NCBI GenBank assembly: GCA_914767715.1
Contig: OU612069.1
Location: forward strand, 23,185,387 to 23,249,386
Direction of reading: 5' to 3'
Length of the DNA stretch: 64,000 bases
Source: Membranipora membranacea
Lineage: Eukaryota; Bryozoa; Gymnolaemata; Cheilostomatida; Membraniporidae
Part shown: positions 1-9,999 of the stretch, one piece after another
How positions within the stretch are numbered: the first letter of the stretch is position 1
Layout: each line of letters begins with the position of its first letter
The notes under the pieces: model-generated
What the model saw: only the letters and a program-made list of their open reading frames with translations
The model's database searches: none
Told to the model about the DNA's origin: nothing
Made by a program: the position numbers and the translations under genes

Positions 1-1168
1 AAGAAAAAGTTGTAAAAATGGACGCCTCATCACTAAGCATTGCGACGCCAGAACCCGGACCACAAGTTCCCACGCTCCATCATCACCATCCATCTCAGAT
101 AGTGAAATAGCTGCTGTTGTGATAGGTCTGTGTGTGATTTTAGGTTTACTGGCCCTTTTTCTGAAAGTGTTTAATAACCGATATGTAATTATATTCCGAC
201 TGATGCAAAGAAACAAACCGATAGAATCTGATGAAGAGACTCGGAGTCTGAGGACATCAGTGTACTTCTGCCACAGTGAAGATGTCTCTGAGAGTATTCT
301 GGGTAAGTGGAGCTGTACAGTCAGATTCATCTAAAACCTCTCGGTTGGCAATATAAGATTTGTTTCATCCTTTACTCATGTTATTATCACTACCAGCTGA
401 ATATTCTTCTGTTCGCACCAAATGATCAGTTTTGAAATAGCAACTACTGCGCTGATGCCAAAGGCTATCTCGCATTAACTGGTTGAAACCATCACCCTTG
501 CTATAAACCATTTTATTGGAAATGTTATGTTTATGGCATCCAGCTTTGCATGATTCTCCCCCAGTGAACCAAAACCCCACAGACACCATAGCTATCATTG
601 TAGAGTCCCCTCAGTAATGCAATGCAATTCAATGCAATGCAATGCAATGCAATGCAATGCAATGCAATGCTTTTTTACTGTCACTAATGAATTTTAACTT
701 TATAACTTAATCAATTGTCGCCGCAACCAGCTGGTCACCTCCTATAATTTCATTCATTGCAGGCCTGATAGATGAGATGGCTACAGATGGTATGATCTGC
801 TGAGTCACCACCTACATCTGCCACCAGGAGCACTAGTTAAAACATCAATCGCTAAAATGATGGCCCAGAGTTCTAAAGTTTTACTCTTCCTAAGCGCAGA
901 TTACCTTAATCTTGATTTGTCACACTTTGAACTGGATATCCTATGACTGAGAAGCCCTGATGATCTTGTAGTAGTAATTGTCAATGTTGACTTGACTGCA
1001 AAGCTAGACAAACTTCCTCAGAATGTTACCGATGTTCTCCTTGAGAACAGACAGCTGGAGTTTCCACTGGGAATCTGCTCTGGTGGTGATGCCAACTTCA
1101 GAGCCTTCCTTGATATGCTGAGAGTAAAACTTGATGACCAACCTCACAATAGGACAAGCGACCTGTAG
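1..1168 (+). pseudogene. Decayed transmembrane receptor with TIR-like cytoplasmic domain, 5' truncated by window edge
   Basis: Two exon-like blocks are visible. Block 1 (1-302) is open from the window edge. It encodes a short Ser/Thr/Pro-rich stretch, one transmembrane helix (about 110-175, motif VVIGLCVILGLLALFL) and the start of a TIR-like domain (SVYFCHSED), and it ends at a GTAAGT donor. Block 2 (from 763, after TTCATTGCAG) continues in frame as GLIDEMATDGMIC and then meets TGA at 801-803. The other frame of block 2 keeps typical TIR signatures: LPPGALV (BB-loop-like), KVLLFLSADYL and LENRQLEFP. That frame is broken again by TGA at 944-946 and ends with TAG at 1166-1168. One frameshift plus one nonsense codon imply a pseudogene, although a misplaced intron boundary could explain the first break. 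TIR domains signal in innate immunity. Whether this was a TLR, IL-1R-like or other receptor cannot be told. Confidence 0.55.
617..669. repeat. (AATGC)n microsatellite
   Basis: About ten pentamer units of AATGC, with one AATTC interruption near the start, lie inside the intron-like gap of the TIR pseudogene. Confidence 0.9.
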
Positions 1169-1295
1169 TGTACTGCAGGTTTTTTTTGTCTATTGGTGGG
1201 CCTAGCATTGTGTTTTTGCTCTACATGTTATTACATGTGCTCACGTTTTAAGATGAACTAAAGGAGGTTTAGTTCATTGTTTAAAACCATCGATA

Positions 1296-1632
1296 CTAAA
1301 AAAGAGAATACTCACACAACCTCAACGGACCGTATTTGCAGCAAATGGCTGTTGCATTACGACAGTCAAGGTGCCTATGCAGCTTTTCACAAGTCACATG
1401 ATCTTCTTGCAATGTCCCTCTTGGGTCTGGACATCCTTCACAATAACAAGAATCATCCCAGTACTTGATAAATCTTCTTGTATCATGGCAGTTATTCTTT
1501 GGACAAAGCGCATCACAGGTCTCATTGAGAGGGTTGGGGAAGTTGCTGTGTGTCTAACTACCATACTGTGGGCAATGCCTGCAGAAGCAGAGGTCGGGTC
1601 CTATACCATCCCTACCTGAGCCACATTCCTCT
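1296..1632 (-). pseudogene. Truncated pseudogene copy of the cysteine-rich secreted protein gene
   Basis: Read on the minus strand, this block aligns along most of its length with the second exon of the intact gene at 14699-15105. It keeps the second six-cysteine module (CYCEGCPDPRGT is identical in both) and the NETC and RNAT sequons. It carries an in-frame TAG at 1554-1556, where the paralogue has GAG. It has lost the 5' half of the exon, the intron, the signal-peptide exon and the promoter. The break falls just after the shared GAGCCACATTCC on the plus strand (about 1626), where sequence jumps to DNA that in the intact locus lies upstream of exon 1 (about 15664). Confidence 0.8.
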
Positions 1633-1635
1633 TTC

Positions 1636-1842
1636 CTGATGAATCTAGTTGTTGATCATATGTGAGAGAGAGGTACCATAGCCCGCATATTCATATAGAT
1701 ATTGTGAAAGGGTGATGTGACAGGCAGTTTGAGCGATTGCCAAACGGTGATTAATTAATCTCCCTTTGTTTTTACCCGATGGCTCGGTGAGTGGCCTCCA
1801 TAATGACTGAAATGAAAACAAGTTTCATCACCTGTCACTGTG
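1636..1842. repeat. Left copy of the duplicated flank shared with 15664-15742 and 16881-17010
   Basis: The run from GATGAATCTAGTTGTTGATC to ATATTGTGAAAG (1636-1712) recurs at 15667-15735. The run from GTGACAGGCAGTTTGA to AAGTTTCATCACCTGT (about 1718-1836) recurs at about 16884-17002 with a few substitutions. Together with the pseudogene it marks a segmental duplication about 13-15 kb apart. A third, weaker fragment of the GACAGGCAGTTTGATCGATTG block lies at 13263. Confidence 0.85.
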
Positions 1843-1846
1843 ATGT

Positions 1847-1972
1847 CTACGGCAGACGAGCTGCGCCATGGGAGGAAATAATGTCAGATGGCGCAGCTCG
1901 GCTAGAGGCAATTTACATGTGGCGCAGCTCGGCTAGAGGCGATTTTTGTGTGGCGCAGCTCGGCTAGTTTCA
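1847..1972 (+). repeat. Left terminal inverted repeat with subterminal motif array
   Basis: The outermost 21 bases are followed by three direct copies of TGGCGCAGCTCGGCTAG (near 1892, 1919 and 1951), spaced about 30 bases apart by AGGCRATTT-type linkers. The outer GAGCTGCGCC is inverted relative to the three inner copies. Arrays like this often serve as transposase binding sites, but that role is inferred. Confidence 0.85.
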
Positions 1973-2836
1973 AAATTTGTAACCAAGAGCACACGATTCC
2001 TAATATTGATAGACTTATACATACTTGCTCATCTGTCGGAATTGATAAATGAGGTGGAATTTATCACAGCTCTATTGTTCAAGATCTAGCTGAAAAAGCA
2101 AGAGGACTATTTTACATAAGTTGAACTAGGAGTGGGAGTCACAGTGTTTGAGAAGTTGCTTGAGTTTCCCTACCTATGTATACGATATGGCTGTAAGTAT
2201 AGTATAGACATTCTGAAATGAGGTAGTATTCTCCACAATAATGTATGACAATTATATGATTAAGTATCATGTGAAGGAATCATGATTGAAGTGTTGATCT
2301 ACTTAATTATACCCACAGACAGGTCACTCCACTGACAGTTGTCAGTTGATTTGATGAGTTGCAGCCTTGTGTGTGTGTGGTTGCAACTCATCAAATCAAC
2401 TGTCAGCAGTACTGCAAGCGTAGAGAGGGCTTTAGTTAGAGCCCATCAAGTTGCTTAGTTCAAAGTTTGAGTGTGATTGATGTGTCTGTAATCTGACAAA
2501 GTCCAAACAACATGTGTATGTATGTGTACTTTTATTTTACAGCCTGTATGATTATGAAGGAGCATTTTAGAGATTAACCAGAGATAAGCCATAGGAATGA
2601 TATGCAATCAACACCAGACTGAGTTAATCTTTGATCACGTGTAAACCTCGACATGTATCAGGATTGCATTGGTAAGACAGTGGCTGGTACTCTTAGCCGG
2701 ATTTAAGATGCTGAGACTTCACCGAGTGTTTTCCAATGAACAACGAGAGATCAAGGAGATTTTATACACAATAATAATGCTGTTGCACAGCTCATCTCCT
2801 AGTCCTGCCACATCTCACTGTAAGTGCTTCATATAG
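1973..2836. other. Left arm of the TIR element, no gene seen
   Basis: This non-coding stretch has no long ORF. It contains one hairpin (2343-2402) and otherwise AT-rich sequence with no similarity to the opposite arm. Confidence 0.6.
2343..2402. repeat. Hairpin with 21-bp arms
   Basis: CAGTTGATTTGATGAGTTGCA (2343-2363) is repeated in exact inverse orientation at 2382-2402 around a GT-rich loop. It could be a small MITE or a structured element. Confidence 0.85.
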
Positions 2837-2922
2837 GCTACTGTAGTGATAGAACATCACGTGATTGTTTATGAGGTCATGATAGGAAGGTGAAGGACAA
2901 ATACGGAAGGAAGGCAGTCTAT

Positions 2923-3790
2923 TGTGGTATCGAGCAAATAAACAGTGGTTATCCCCCTTGACATTAAACAAAGTATACTAACTGGCTCAGACATTTATCT
3001 TAGTACTCACTATTGTTTTGTATTTGTATTGTCTATTATTTCTTACCTTGTCAATATGTATATATATTCTGTTTTATTCCAGTAATGCTTAGAGTGACAA
3101 TCAACACTTGTCATTGTGTAACAAACCTTTACATTAGTGTTAATACAATTTTATGGAAGTGTAATGTTTGTTTTGCCAGTTTTGCAGTTAAGCAAATAAA
3201 AACACCCAAAATAAATATTCAGAATACTTATTTCTGTGCAATGTTTATTTATTATCGATCTAAGGAGGATTTCTGGGATATCGGAGTTTGTTGATAGTTT
3301 TGCATCGAGGCTAAAAACGGATATAATCTCGGAAACTAAATATCGATCTAAGGAGGATTTCTGGAATATCAGAGTTTGTTGATAGTTTTGTATCGAGGCT
3401 AAAAACGGATATAACCTCGGAAACTAAATATCGATCTAAGGAGGATTTCTGGAATATCAGAGTTTGTTGATAGTTTTGCATCGAGGCTAAAAACGGATAT
3501 AATCTCGGAAACTAAATATCGATCTAAGGAGGATTTCTGGAATATCAGAGTTTGTTGATAGTTTTTGCATCGAGGCTGTACCAAAGTCAATACCCAATCG
3601 AGTTATATGTTCATATAATCTCAAACAAGTAGTTATATTAATACTTGTGCACTATAAGTTTTTATAGTTGCTCGTAAATATTTTAGTTCTAAAATATTAG
3701 CCACAATTACAAGACAGTAATAAACACCTGCTATAAGTTTCTATAGCCAGGTAATGCAAGTCATACACAAAATAGGAAGGATATAACACT
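2923..3790. mobile_element. 868-bp TG...CA insertion inside the 5' LTR, candidate solo LTR
   Basis: The 3' LTR reads straight through GCAGTCTATGTGCAG, so the empty site is present in the same element. The insertion begins TGTGGTATCG, ends GGATATAACA and is flanked by CTAT on both sides (2919-2922 and 3791-3794). TG...CA ends plus a 4-bp duplication fit a solo LTR, but no internal partner is available here to confirm it. It contains an 88-bp minisatellite. Confidence 0.65.
3253..3577. repeat. 88-bp tandem repeat, about 3.7 copies
   Basis: Units beginning TATCGATCTAAGGAGGATTT start at 3253, 3341, 3429 and 3517, exactly 88 bases apart, with only a few substitutions between copies. ORFs across it are repeat artefacts. 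Confidence 0.95.
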
Positions 3791-3889
3791 ATGTGCAGAG
3801 CCTGAAGGTGCAACTTGTAACTGGAGATTACCTGAGAAGTACAGCTGAACTAGGATCAAGCCTACTCATTACTCACATAGTACTCTACA

Positions 3890-3907
3890 TGGTGCCAGAA
3901 GTCAAAG
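3890..3907 (+). promoter_or_regulatory. Retrotransposon primer-binding site
   Basis: TGGTGCCAGAAGTCAAAG starts at the base after the 5' LTR. The leading TGG pairs with the CCA end of a tRNA primer. The tRNA species is not assigned. Confidence 0.8.
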
Positions 3908-4062
3908 TCATTCTGGAAATACTTGAATAGATACAGAGGCCAATTACTCTTAGAAAAATTTGGCGGGAAAATTTTCTTTCATGAGAAAAAGTGACCGTAA
4001 CTCAGTTTATGATTAGAAGAACATTGATCCCTATCTACAAGGTATATATTGACTAATAGAGA

Positions 4063-5490
4063 ATGGCAGAAGGATTGAAAGACGACAAATTCTGTAAGAG
4101 AATAGACTTTTCCAGTGGTAATTTATCCGCTGCCTGGAAAACATTCAAGATGCAATTTGACATTTATAAAATTGCTAAGAAATATGCTGCTATGTCTGAG
4201 CCTGAACAAATATCTAACATGCTGGTGCAAATGGGTAATGAGAGTGTGCCAATTTATGCTCAGTTTGAATATGATGAGTCAGTAGAGAATAAGAAGGAAA
4301 CATTAGCAAACACTGTTATATCTGAAACTAAGGGGTTTTAGAATAACCGATACAACTAAACTCAATACAATCGATAGAACAGGCTCACCTCAAATCACTG
4401 TTACAAATGTCTGACTTGCTCAAGCAAGATCTTCTCAGTACAGAGCTATCAGTGGATTGTCCTCTCTACTAGCCGCCAGCCTTCTGGGTGACTCTACAAG
4501 TAATATAATCCTCATATGAGTAATCTAGCTGTCCTCATGAGTATACATGTTGTACAGTAAGCAGTTATAAGTAGAGTCCCTTTCCCATTCTTGCCTTCTT
4601 CCTTTATTTTCTTTTGCTTTTCTGTCGGTTTTTATTTTCTGTTTTTGTTGTAGCGTCCTACAAGTTTTTGGTTGATTTCTTTGGATCCATAATTGTAATG
4701 ATGTATATATATATGTAGTTGGTACAAAGGTATAATATGATTCCTCAGTACGAAATATGATAGTAGTCTGCACTATCTGGTTGCCGTTATATGACTGACT
4801 GGTTTCTGGCTGAGTCATATTATTTATACCTTTGTATTCCAACTACATGTGTAAATGGGAGTTGCCTTAATTTATGTGTGGTGGGGCAACTCCAAAGTAA
4901 TATATGATGGCTATTAGAATTTGACTAATATTCAATATAGCAACACTATCCGTATGTTTGATAACTATTTTGAACCAGTCAAGAACGTTATATACGAAAG
5001 AGCGAAGTTCAACACGATGAAACAAGGCGAGAAAAGCATTCATCAATATATCGTGGAGCTGCAGAACCAAGCAGATCAGTGTGAATATGGTACGGTCAAA
5101 GGGGACTTGGTGAGGGATCGAATTGTAGTAGGAATGCGTGATAGTAAACTACGTGAATACCTGATCGACTTAGATGATTTGGATCTCCACAAGAGCATAC
5201 AAAAGACCAAACAATGGGTCAGCAACCATCAGCAGACATCAAAATTCAATGAAGGGAATGATGAGAACATCGACTATGTTAGTAGCAGACAAGACTACAA
5301 GAAGAAAGCAGAATATTCATCAGCAGCATATCCTTCAGCAGATAGTCCATGTAAATTCTGTCTGAAATCATTTCACAGAGGAAAGAACTGTCCAGCCAAA
5401 CACACAATGTGCAAAGTCTGCAGTGAGAAAGGACACTGGGCGAAGTCAGTAGTGTGTAAAAAGAAGGGTAAATCGATAAGTCAAGAATGA
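4063..5490 (+). pseudogene. Retrotransposon gag, split by an insertion
   Basis: The first part (4063-4341) begins MAEGLKDDKF and has the usual invertebrate Gypsy Gag start (SSGNLSAAWKTFKMQFDIY). It is cut off near 4335 by about 580 bp of foreign, non-coding sequence holding two small hairpins. Gag resumes from about 4927 to 5490 with the capsid region (NVIYERAKFNTMKQGEKS) and a nucleocapsid with zinc knuckles. The second knuckle, CKVCSEKGHWAKSVVC, is C-x2-C-x4-H-x6-C. The first (CKFCLKSFHRGKNC) has a shortened loop. Gag ends at TGA 5488-5490. Confidence 0.9.
4342..4926. mobile_element. Insertion interrupting gag, carrying two hairpin elements
   Basis: This block has no Gag coding. It contains an imperfect inverted repeat (4719-4845, arms beginning GTAGTTGG and ending CCAACTAC, with shared AAAGGTATAA) and a short hairpin GGGAGTTGCC...GGGGCAACTCC (4857-4894). 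The exact insertion borders are uncertain because the Gag frame is lost on both sides. Confidence 0.55.
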
Positions 5491-8400
5491 CGGATCACTT
5501 GGTCGAGGAAACTGACAGCCTATTTCTAGCAGATGATTTATGACTAGATACAGTTACAGAGACAGATTCAGCATGGTTCTCAGAAATAACAGTCAACAAT
5601 AACAAGAAAATAAATTTTAAAGTAGATTCAGGAGCAGCAGTTACAGCAATACCGGCCGAACTTAATAGGGAGCTGAGGATGAAACTGACCCCTATAAACA
5701 AGAAGTTGAGGGCAGCTGGGAATCAACTCTTGCAAGTGGCTGGAAAAGCTATAGTGTCCTTGAAGACTAAACACAGTGAAGTGGAGGAAACTATATTCTT
5801 TGTCAACGGCTTAGTAACTCCTCTCCTAGGAAAGCCTACAATAAAGAAGCTGAATCTCATAAAGTTCATAAACTCAGTCAGTGAGAATACTTGGGTGGAT
5901 AGGTTTCCAAAACTGTTCACGGGACTTGGATCAATGAAAACATCAGTGAATATAACACTAAGAGAGGACGCAATTCCGTTTGCACAGGCTGTACCTAGAA
6001 GAATAGCAGCAGCAAGACGTGGACCTCTAAAGAAGGAACTTGACAGGATGGAGTCATTGGGAGTTATTCAGAAAATAAAAGCTCCAACAAATTGGTGTGC
6101 GCCCTGTATAGTCGTGCCAAAGAAAAATCAAAGTATCCGCGTATGCATTGATTTTACCCGACTGAACCAGGCAGTGTTGAGAGAATACTACCCATTACCA
6201 ACTACGGAAGAGACGCTAAGTGCCCTGGGAAGTGCGAAAATATTTAGTCAACTGGATGCAAACTCAGGTTATTGGCAGCTAAGACTAAGTGAGCAAGCCC
6301 AGAAACTTTCAATGTTTATCACACCGTTCGGGAGGTATTTTTGTCGACGATTACCATTTTGAATATCATCTGCTCCAGAAATCTTTCAGCGTGAAATGCT
6401 AAAAGTATTGGAAGGGTTGGAAGGTGTGATCTGTCAGATGGATGACATACTTATCTGTGGTGAAACACAAGAAGAACATGATGCTAGTTTAGAAGCAGTA
6501 ATACAGAGATTGAGTACAGCAGGTATTACGTTGAATCCAGATAAGTGTGTATTTAGCAAGCCAGAAGTGAAGTTCTTGGGACACATTATCAACAATGAAG
6601 GAATTCACGTAGATCCAGAGAAGACTAAAGCAATCACAGAATTCGCTGCACCAAAGAACAGGAAGGAATTACGTAGATTCTTTGGAATTGTGAATTACAT
6701 TGGCAAGTTCACAGCAACATTGGCAGAAGACACTTCAGCGTTGAGACAACTGTTACAGAAAGACAGAGAGTGGATATGGAACGCTGAACAACAAAGTCAA
6801 TTTGAAGAGTTAAAGCGGAAACTGGCCAGAGCTCCAACGCTCACTCCCTACCAGTTGGAAGCAGAGACGTTGCTAAGTACAGACGCTAGCTCATATGGTC
6901 TAGGAGCTGCTATATTGCAAAAAGTGGAAGGCAGTTGGAAACCTGTGGCATTCGCTTCAAGATCGATGAATCCGGCTGAAACGAGATACGCACAAATAGA
7001 AAAGGAGGCTCTAGCAATTTGTTGGGGATGTGAGAAGTTTCATTACTATCTAGCAGGAAGAAAATTCAGGATAGAGACAGATCACAAACCATTGATAGGC
7101 TACCTATTAGAGTGCAGAGATTTCGATTACGGATGATGGCATATACTTACTCGATATCATACACGCCAGGAGAGAAATTAGTATTAGCAGATGCGTTATC
7201 CAGAGCTCCATTACCTGGTGGAATGGATTCAAAAAGCACTAACGAGCTGGTAGTAAGCGAAATAGCAGAGTCCCTGCCCATATCACAGAGAAGAAGAGAT
7301 AGAATCAAAGCAGCAATACTAGCAGACGAAGAGTCAACTATAATCCTACAGTATATACGTGAGGGATGGCCAGTGTATGTCAAAGTCAACCCAATGGTGC
7401 AGAAGTATTTTACGTTCAAGGACTTTCTCACGGAGATTGATGGAGTTATATACTATTGGGATAGAGTGTACATACCTAGAATGGAACGAGATAAAGTGTT
7501 AGAGGACATCCACAGAGGTCACCAAGGAGAATCAAAGTGCATTCGTCGAGCAACAGAGTTGGTATGGTGGCCAGGGATGACAGCGGAAATACGAGAGTTG
7601 GTGAAAATGTGTACTAGCTGTATTCCATTCAGGAATGTAGCAAGAGAACCGATTGCTCAGACTCCTCTTCCAGATAGGACATGGTGGCGTCTGGCAGCGG
7701 ATGTGTGCGAAAAAAGATTCTATCCAATATTTAGTGCTAGTAGATTTTTATAGCAGATATATAGTGGCAAGACGCATTGAAGATTGTGAGGCCAAGACCA
7801 TAATCAGACAGCTAGAAGACGTGTTTTGTATGTTGGGCATCCCTCACTCACTCGTAACTGACAATGCTACATATTTCAAAGGAGAAATATTCCAGAAGTT
7901 TCTTACTAAATGGGATGTAGTTCACATTACTTCAGCACCGCATAGAGGACAAAGTAATGGCGAAGCTGAACGAGCAGTACAAACAGTTAAAGGATTTTTG
8001 AACAAAAACATCAATTTACAGGCAGCACTCTGCAGTTATCGCGACACACCATTAGAAAATGGTTACTCACCAGCAATGCTTCTCTTTGGAAGAGGACTCA
8101 ATTCTATGGGAATTAACAACTTCAGATCTGTAGATGTGAATCGATTCAAATCCAAAGATACTGCAATCAAGTCACGTCTAGCAACTAATTACAACAAAAG
8201 ATTCGCTGTGAGGGAAAGAAGTCCTTTGAGATTGTTGCAGCAAGTCAGAGTTGTTGACGGTACGAAGAGAAAACCCCAGATAGCTATAGTTGTGGGAACG
8301 AATGGACGAGAAGTGTTATTAGAGAAAGATGGGTCGATTCTACGAAGAAATCGAGCACAAATCACCAAGTTCCCTGATCCCACAACACTTATAGTATCTG

Positions 8401-8895
8401 AAAACAGAAGAGAAGGTCAAGAGCTCATACCTCTGCAGTACAGGTAGCAGTCGCGTCCGATAATTTGGCGGGAGCTTATGATTCCCACCAGTCACAGAGG
8501 CTGTGGCCTCTGAGCGATACGAGCATCAAAATCCGGTTGGTACTGTTGCACCAACACCAGTCACTGGTGCTCTTGCACCGGAACAAGTCGCAGGTGCCGT
8601 TGCGCCTCTACAGTCAAAAGGTGCTGTTGCGCCTTTACAACAGGTTTACGGGGCTGTTGACTCGCCACCTGTTACGGAGGCCGTTGCCTCAAGTTCGTTG
8701 GGTGCTAGTGCACCTGAAGTGGGGCGTAAATGTAAGGTAGCTATTGCCGCCAACCAGTCCAAAGTGGCCATTGCCACTAAACAGTCTAAGGTAGCTTTTG
8801 CTGCCAACCAATATGCAGGTGCCATTGCACCTATCAAACGTAGTCGCAGTAACAGACCCATCAGAGCTCCCAAACGCTATGATGAAGAATACTAG
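5487..8895 (+). pseudogene. Retrotransposon pol: protease, RT, RNase H, integrase, with stops and frameshifts
   Basis: The frame opens at ATG 5487, overlapping the gag stop as ATGA, that is, -1 relative to gag. The protease motif VDSGAAVTAIPAEL lies at about 5621-5662. RT motifs include DFTRLNQA, LDANSGYWQ and QMDDIL (the YVDD-type active site) at about 6435-6452. RNase H is seen in LSTDASSYGLGAAI and ETDHKPLIG. Integrase has an HRGH...CTSC zinc finger, then LAADVC, VTDNATYF and NGEAERA as the D, D, E residues. Breaks are TGA 5541-5543, TGA 6360-6362 (after LPF, where Gly is usual), a small deletion with frameshift near 7105-7115, a frameshift at the A-run near 7710, and a stop at about 8447. 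The low-complexity tail after 8447 (repeats of VAP, VAI) ends in RAPKRYDEEY and looks like the natural integrase C terminus in a shifted frame. Confidence 0.93.
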
Positions 8896-8981
8896 CTAAG
8901 TCTACCTGTTTATGTTCAAATTTTTTGTTCCTTTTTTCTATCGGTGCACACAATCAATCACGTATTCATTTATATTTACAG

Positions 8982-9521
8982 ATGAACTCTAGGACATTTA
9001 TTGTATTGGGTAACTCTCTAGTGAGGCGTCTCACGATACCAGATGTTGAAGTTATATCTATAAATGGTCTCGATTGGGAGGGGGCCAGGAAGTACATGAT
9101 TGACAATAGACGCTTGTTCATTGATAAGCACGTGTATATTCTAGTTGGACCATTGAGGTTTACCTCACTCCATAGAAGTAGAAGGGAAGTTGCTTTTTGT
9201 GGTCACAACTTACACACAGTACATCAATTATTTGCACCATTTTATAACGAGCTGTCATTTCTACACATTTCTCCAGTTGTCTGTCCGCTATTCCCCATGA
9301 ACTTTACGATGTATAATGGACTAACAGCTCGACGCCCAATAATGATTAGAGGTCACGTTGCGACAGAGAATCGCCACATCATGAGATTCAATACAAAGTA
9401 CAATGTGCTTGCACCGTGCCTTAATAATAGGATTTTCCATAGAAAGAAACAGCACTAAGCATTCCGGGACCGGTACCTAAGAGACGGACTACATGTTACG
9501 CAGCAGATATTAGACGAATGA
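8982..9521 (+). pseudogene. Third ORF of the retrotransposon, SGNH-hydrolase-like
   Basis: An ORF between pol and the 3' LTR starts at ATG 8982, directly after TATATTTACAG, which looks like a splice acceptor. This suggests expression from a spliced subgenomic RNA, as for env-type third ORFs. The start contains VLGNSLVRRL, matching block I (G-D/N-S-L) of SGNH/GDSL hydrolases. A TAA at 9456-9458 interrupts it. Reading on in the same frame to TGA 9519-9521 gives RDGLHV, matching block V (D-x-x-H). The middle of the frame (about 160 residues) shows no clear block III Asn (the equivalent is VGPLRFT). SGNH-type assignment is inferred from the two end motifs only. A function in the element is unknown. 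Confidence 0.6.
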
Positions 9522-9789
9522 GCTGTGGAATTTCAGCGAGTTATCCTGAAATACACCACGTAACAATAGAGAGAAAAGACAATTTCTTATTAATGTTCGT
9601 CCACTGTTCGTCCAAATGTAAAAATTATTCTGTTCATTTTTGTTAGTTTTCCCATATACTTATTGTACATACATTGTTAGCATGGACATTTATATGACAT
9701 ACAAAGATACTGATGCGTGGTGTGAAGGTTGATTGTTCCAGTTTGATGGTGCCGTTGCACCTGTCGGGGATTTACTATATGGTGAAAAC

Positions 9790-9800
9790 TAAAGGGGAGA
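9790..9800 (+). promoter_or_regulatory. Polypurine tract of the retrotransposon
   Basis: AAAGGGGAGA lies immediately before the 3' LTR, the expected plus-strand primer position. Confidence 0.85.
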
Positions 9801-9994
9801 TGTAGTGATAGAACATCACGTGATTGTGTATGAGGTCATGATAGGAAGGTGAAGGACAAATACGGAAGGAAGGCAGTCTATGTGCAGAGCCTGAAGGTGC
9901 AACTTGTAACTGGAGATTACCTGAGAAGTACAGCTGAACTAGGATCAAGCCTACTCTTACTAAGGTAATACCATTACTCACATAGTACTCTACA
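9801..9994 (+). repeat. 3' LTR of the Ty3/Gypsy element (194 bp)
   Basis: It starts TGTAGTGATAG, ends ACTCTACA and is followed by the target duplication GCTAC (9995-9999). It lacks the 868-bp insertion of the 5' LTR and has about 16 extra bases (ACTAAGGTAATACC region near 9959-9974). Confidence 0.95.
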
Positions 9995-9999
9995 GCTAC

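Larger units (their letters stand above)
2842..3889 (+). repeat. 5' LTR of the Ty3/Gypsy element, enlarged by an insertion
   Basis: Without the insertion at 2923-3790 and its 4-bp duplication, this LTR is about 176 bp, close to the 194-bp 3' LTR. It starts TGTAG and ends CTACA. Confidence 0.92.
2842..9994 (+). mobile_element. Ty3/Gypsy-type LTR retrotransposon, degenerate
   Basis: Direct LTRs begin TGTAGTGATAGAACATCACG and end AGTACTCTACA. The flanking 5-bp duplication GCTAC is perfect (2837-2841 and 9995-9999). A primer-binding site abuts the 5' LTR and a purine tract abuts the 3' LTR. The internal order is gag, then protease, reverse transcriptase, RNase H and integrase, which is the Ty3/Gypsy order, followed by an extra reading frame. 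Every gene is interrupted, so this copy cannot be autonomous. The LTRs differ by the 868-bp insertion, one indel of about 16 bp and at least one substitution, suggesting moderate age. Confidence 0.95.

Noticed and set aside
617-669. Telomeric repeat
   Set aside because: AATGC pentamers differ from TTAGGG-type telomere units. It is a simple microsatellite.
1863-1972. CRISPR-like array of regularly spaced repeats
   Set aside because: Only three direct copies with similar spacers are mirrored at 12487-12560. They are subterminal transposon repeats in an animal genome.
3013-3590. ORFs over the 88-bp repeat
   Set aside because: They are by-products of a tandem repeat inside a mobile element and have no domain.
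8465-8740. Separate gene overlapping the end of pol
   Set aside because: It is an alternative frame of the low-complexity integrase tail, whose natural frame ends RAPKRYDEEY at 8895.
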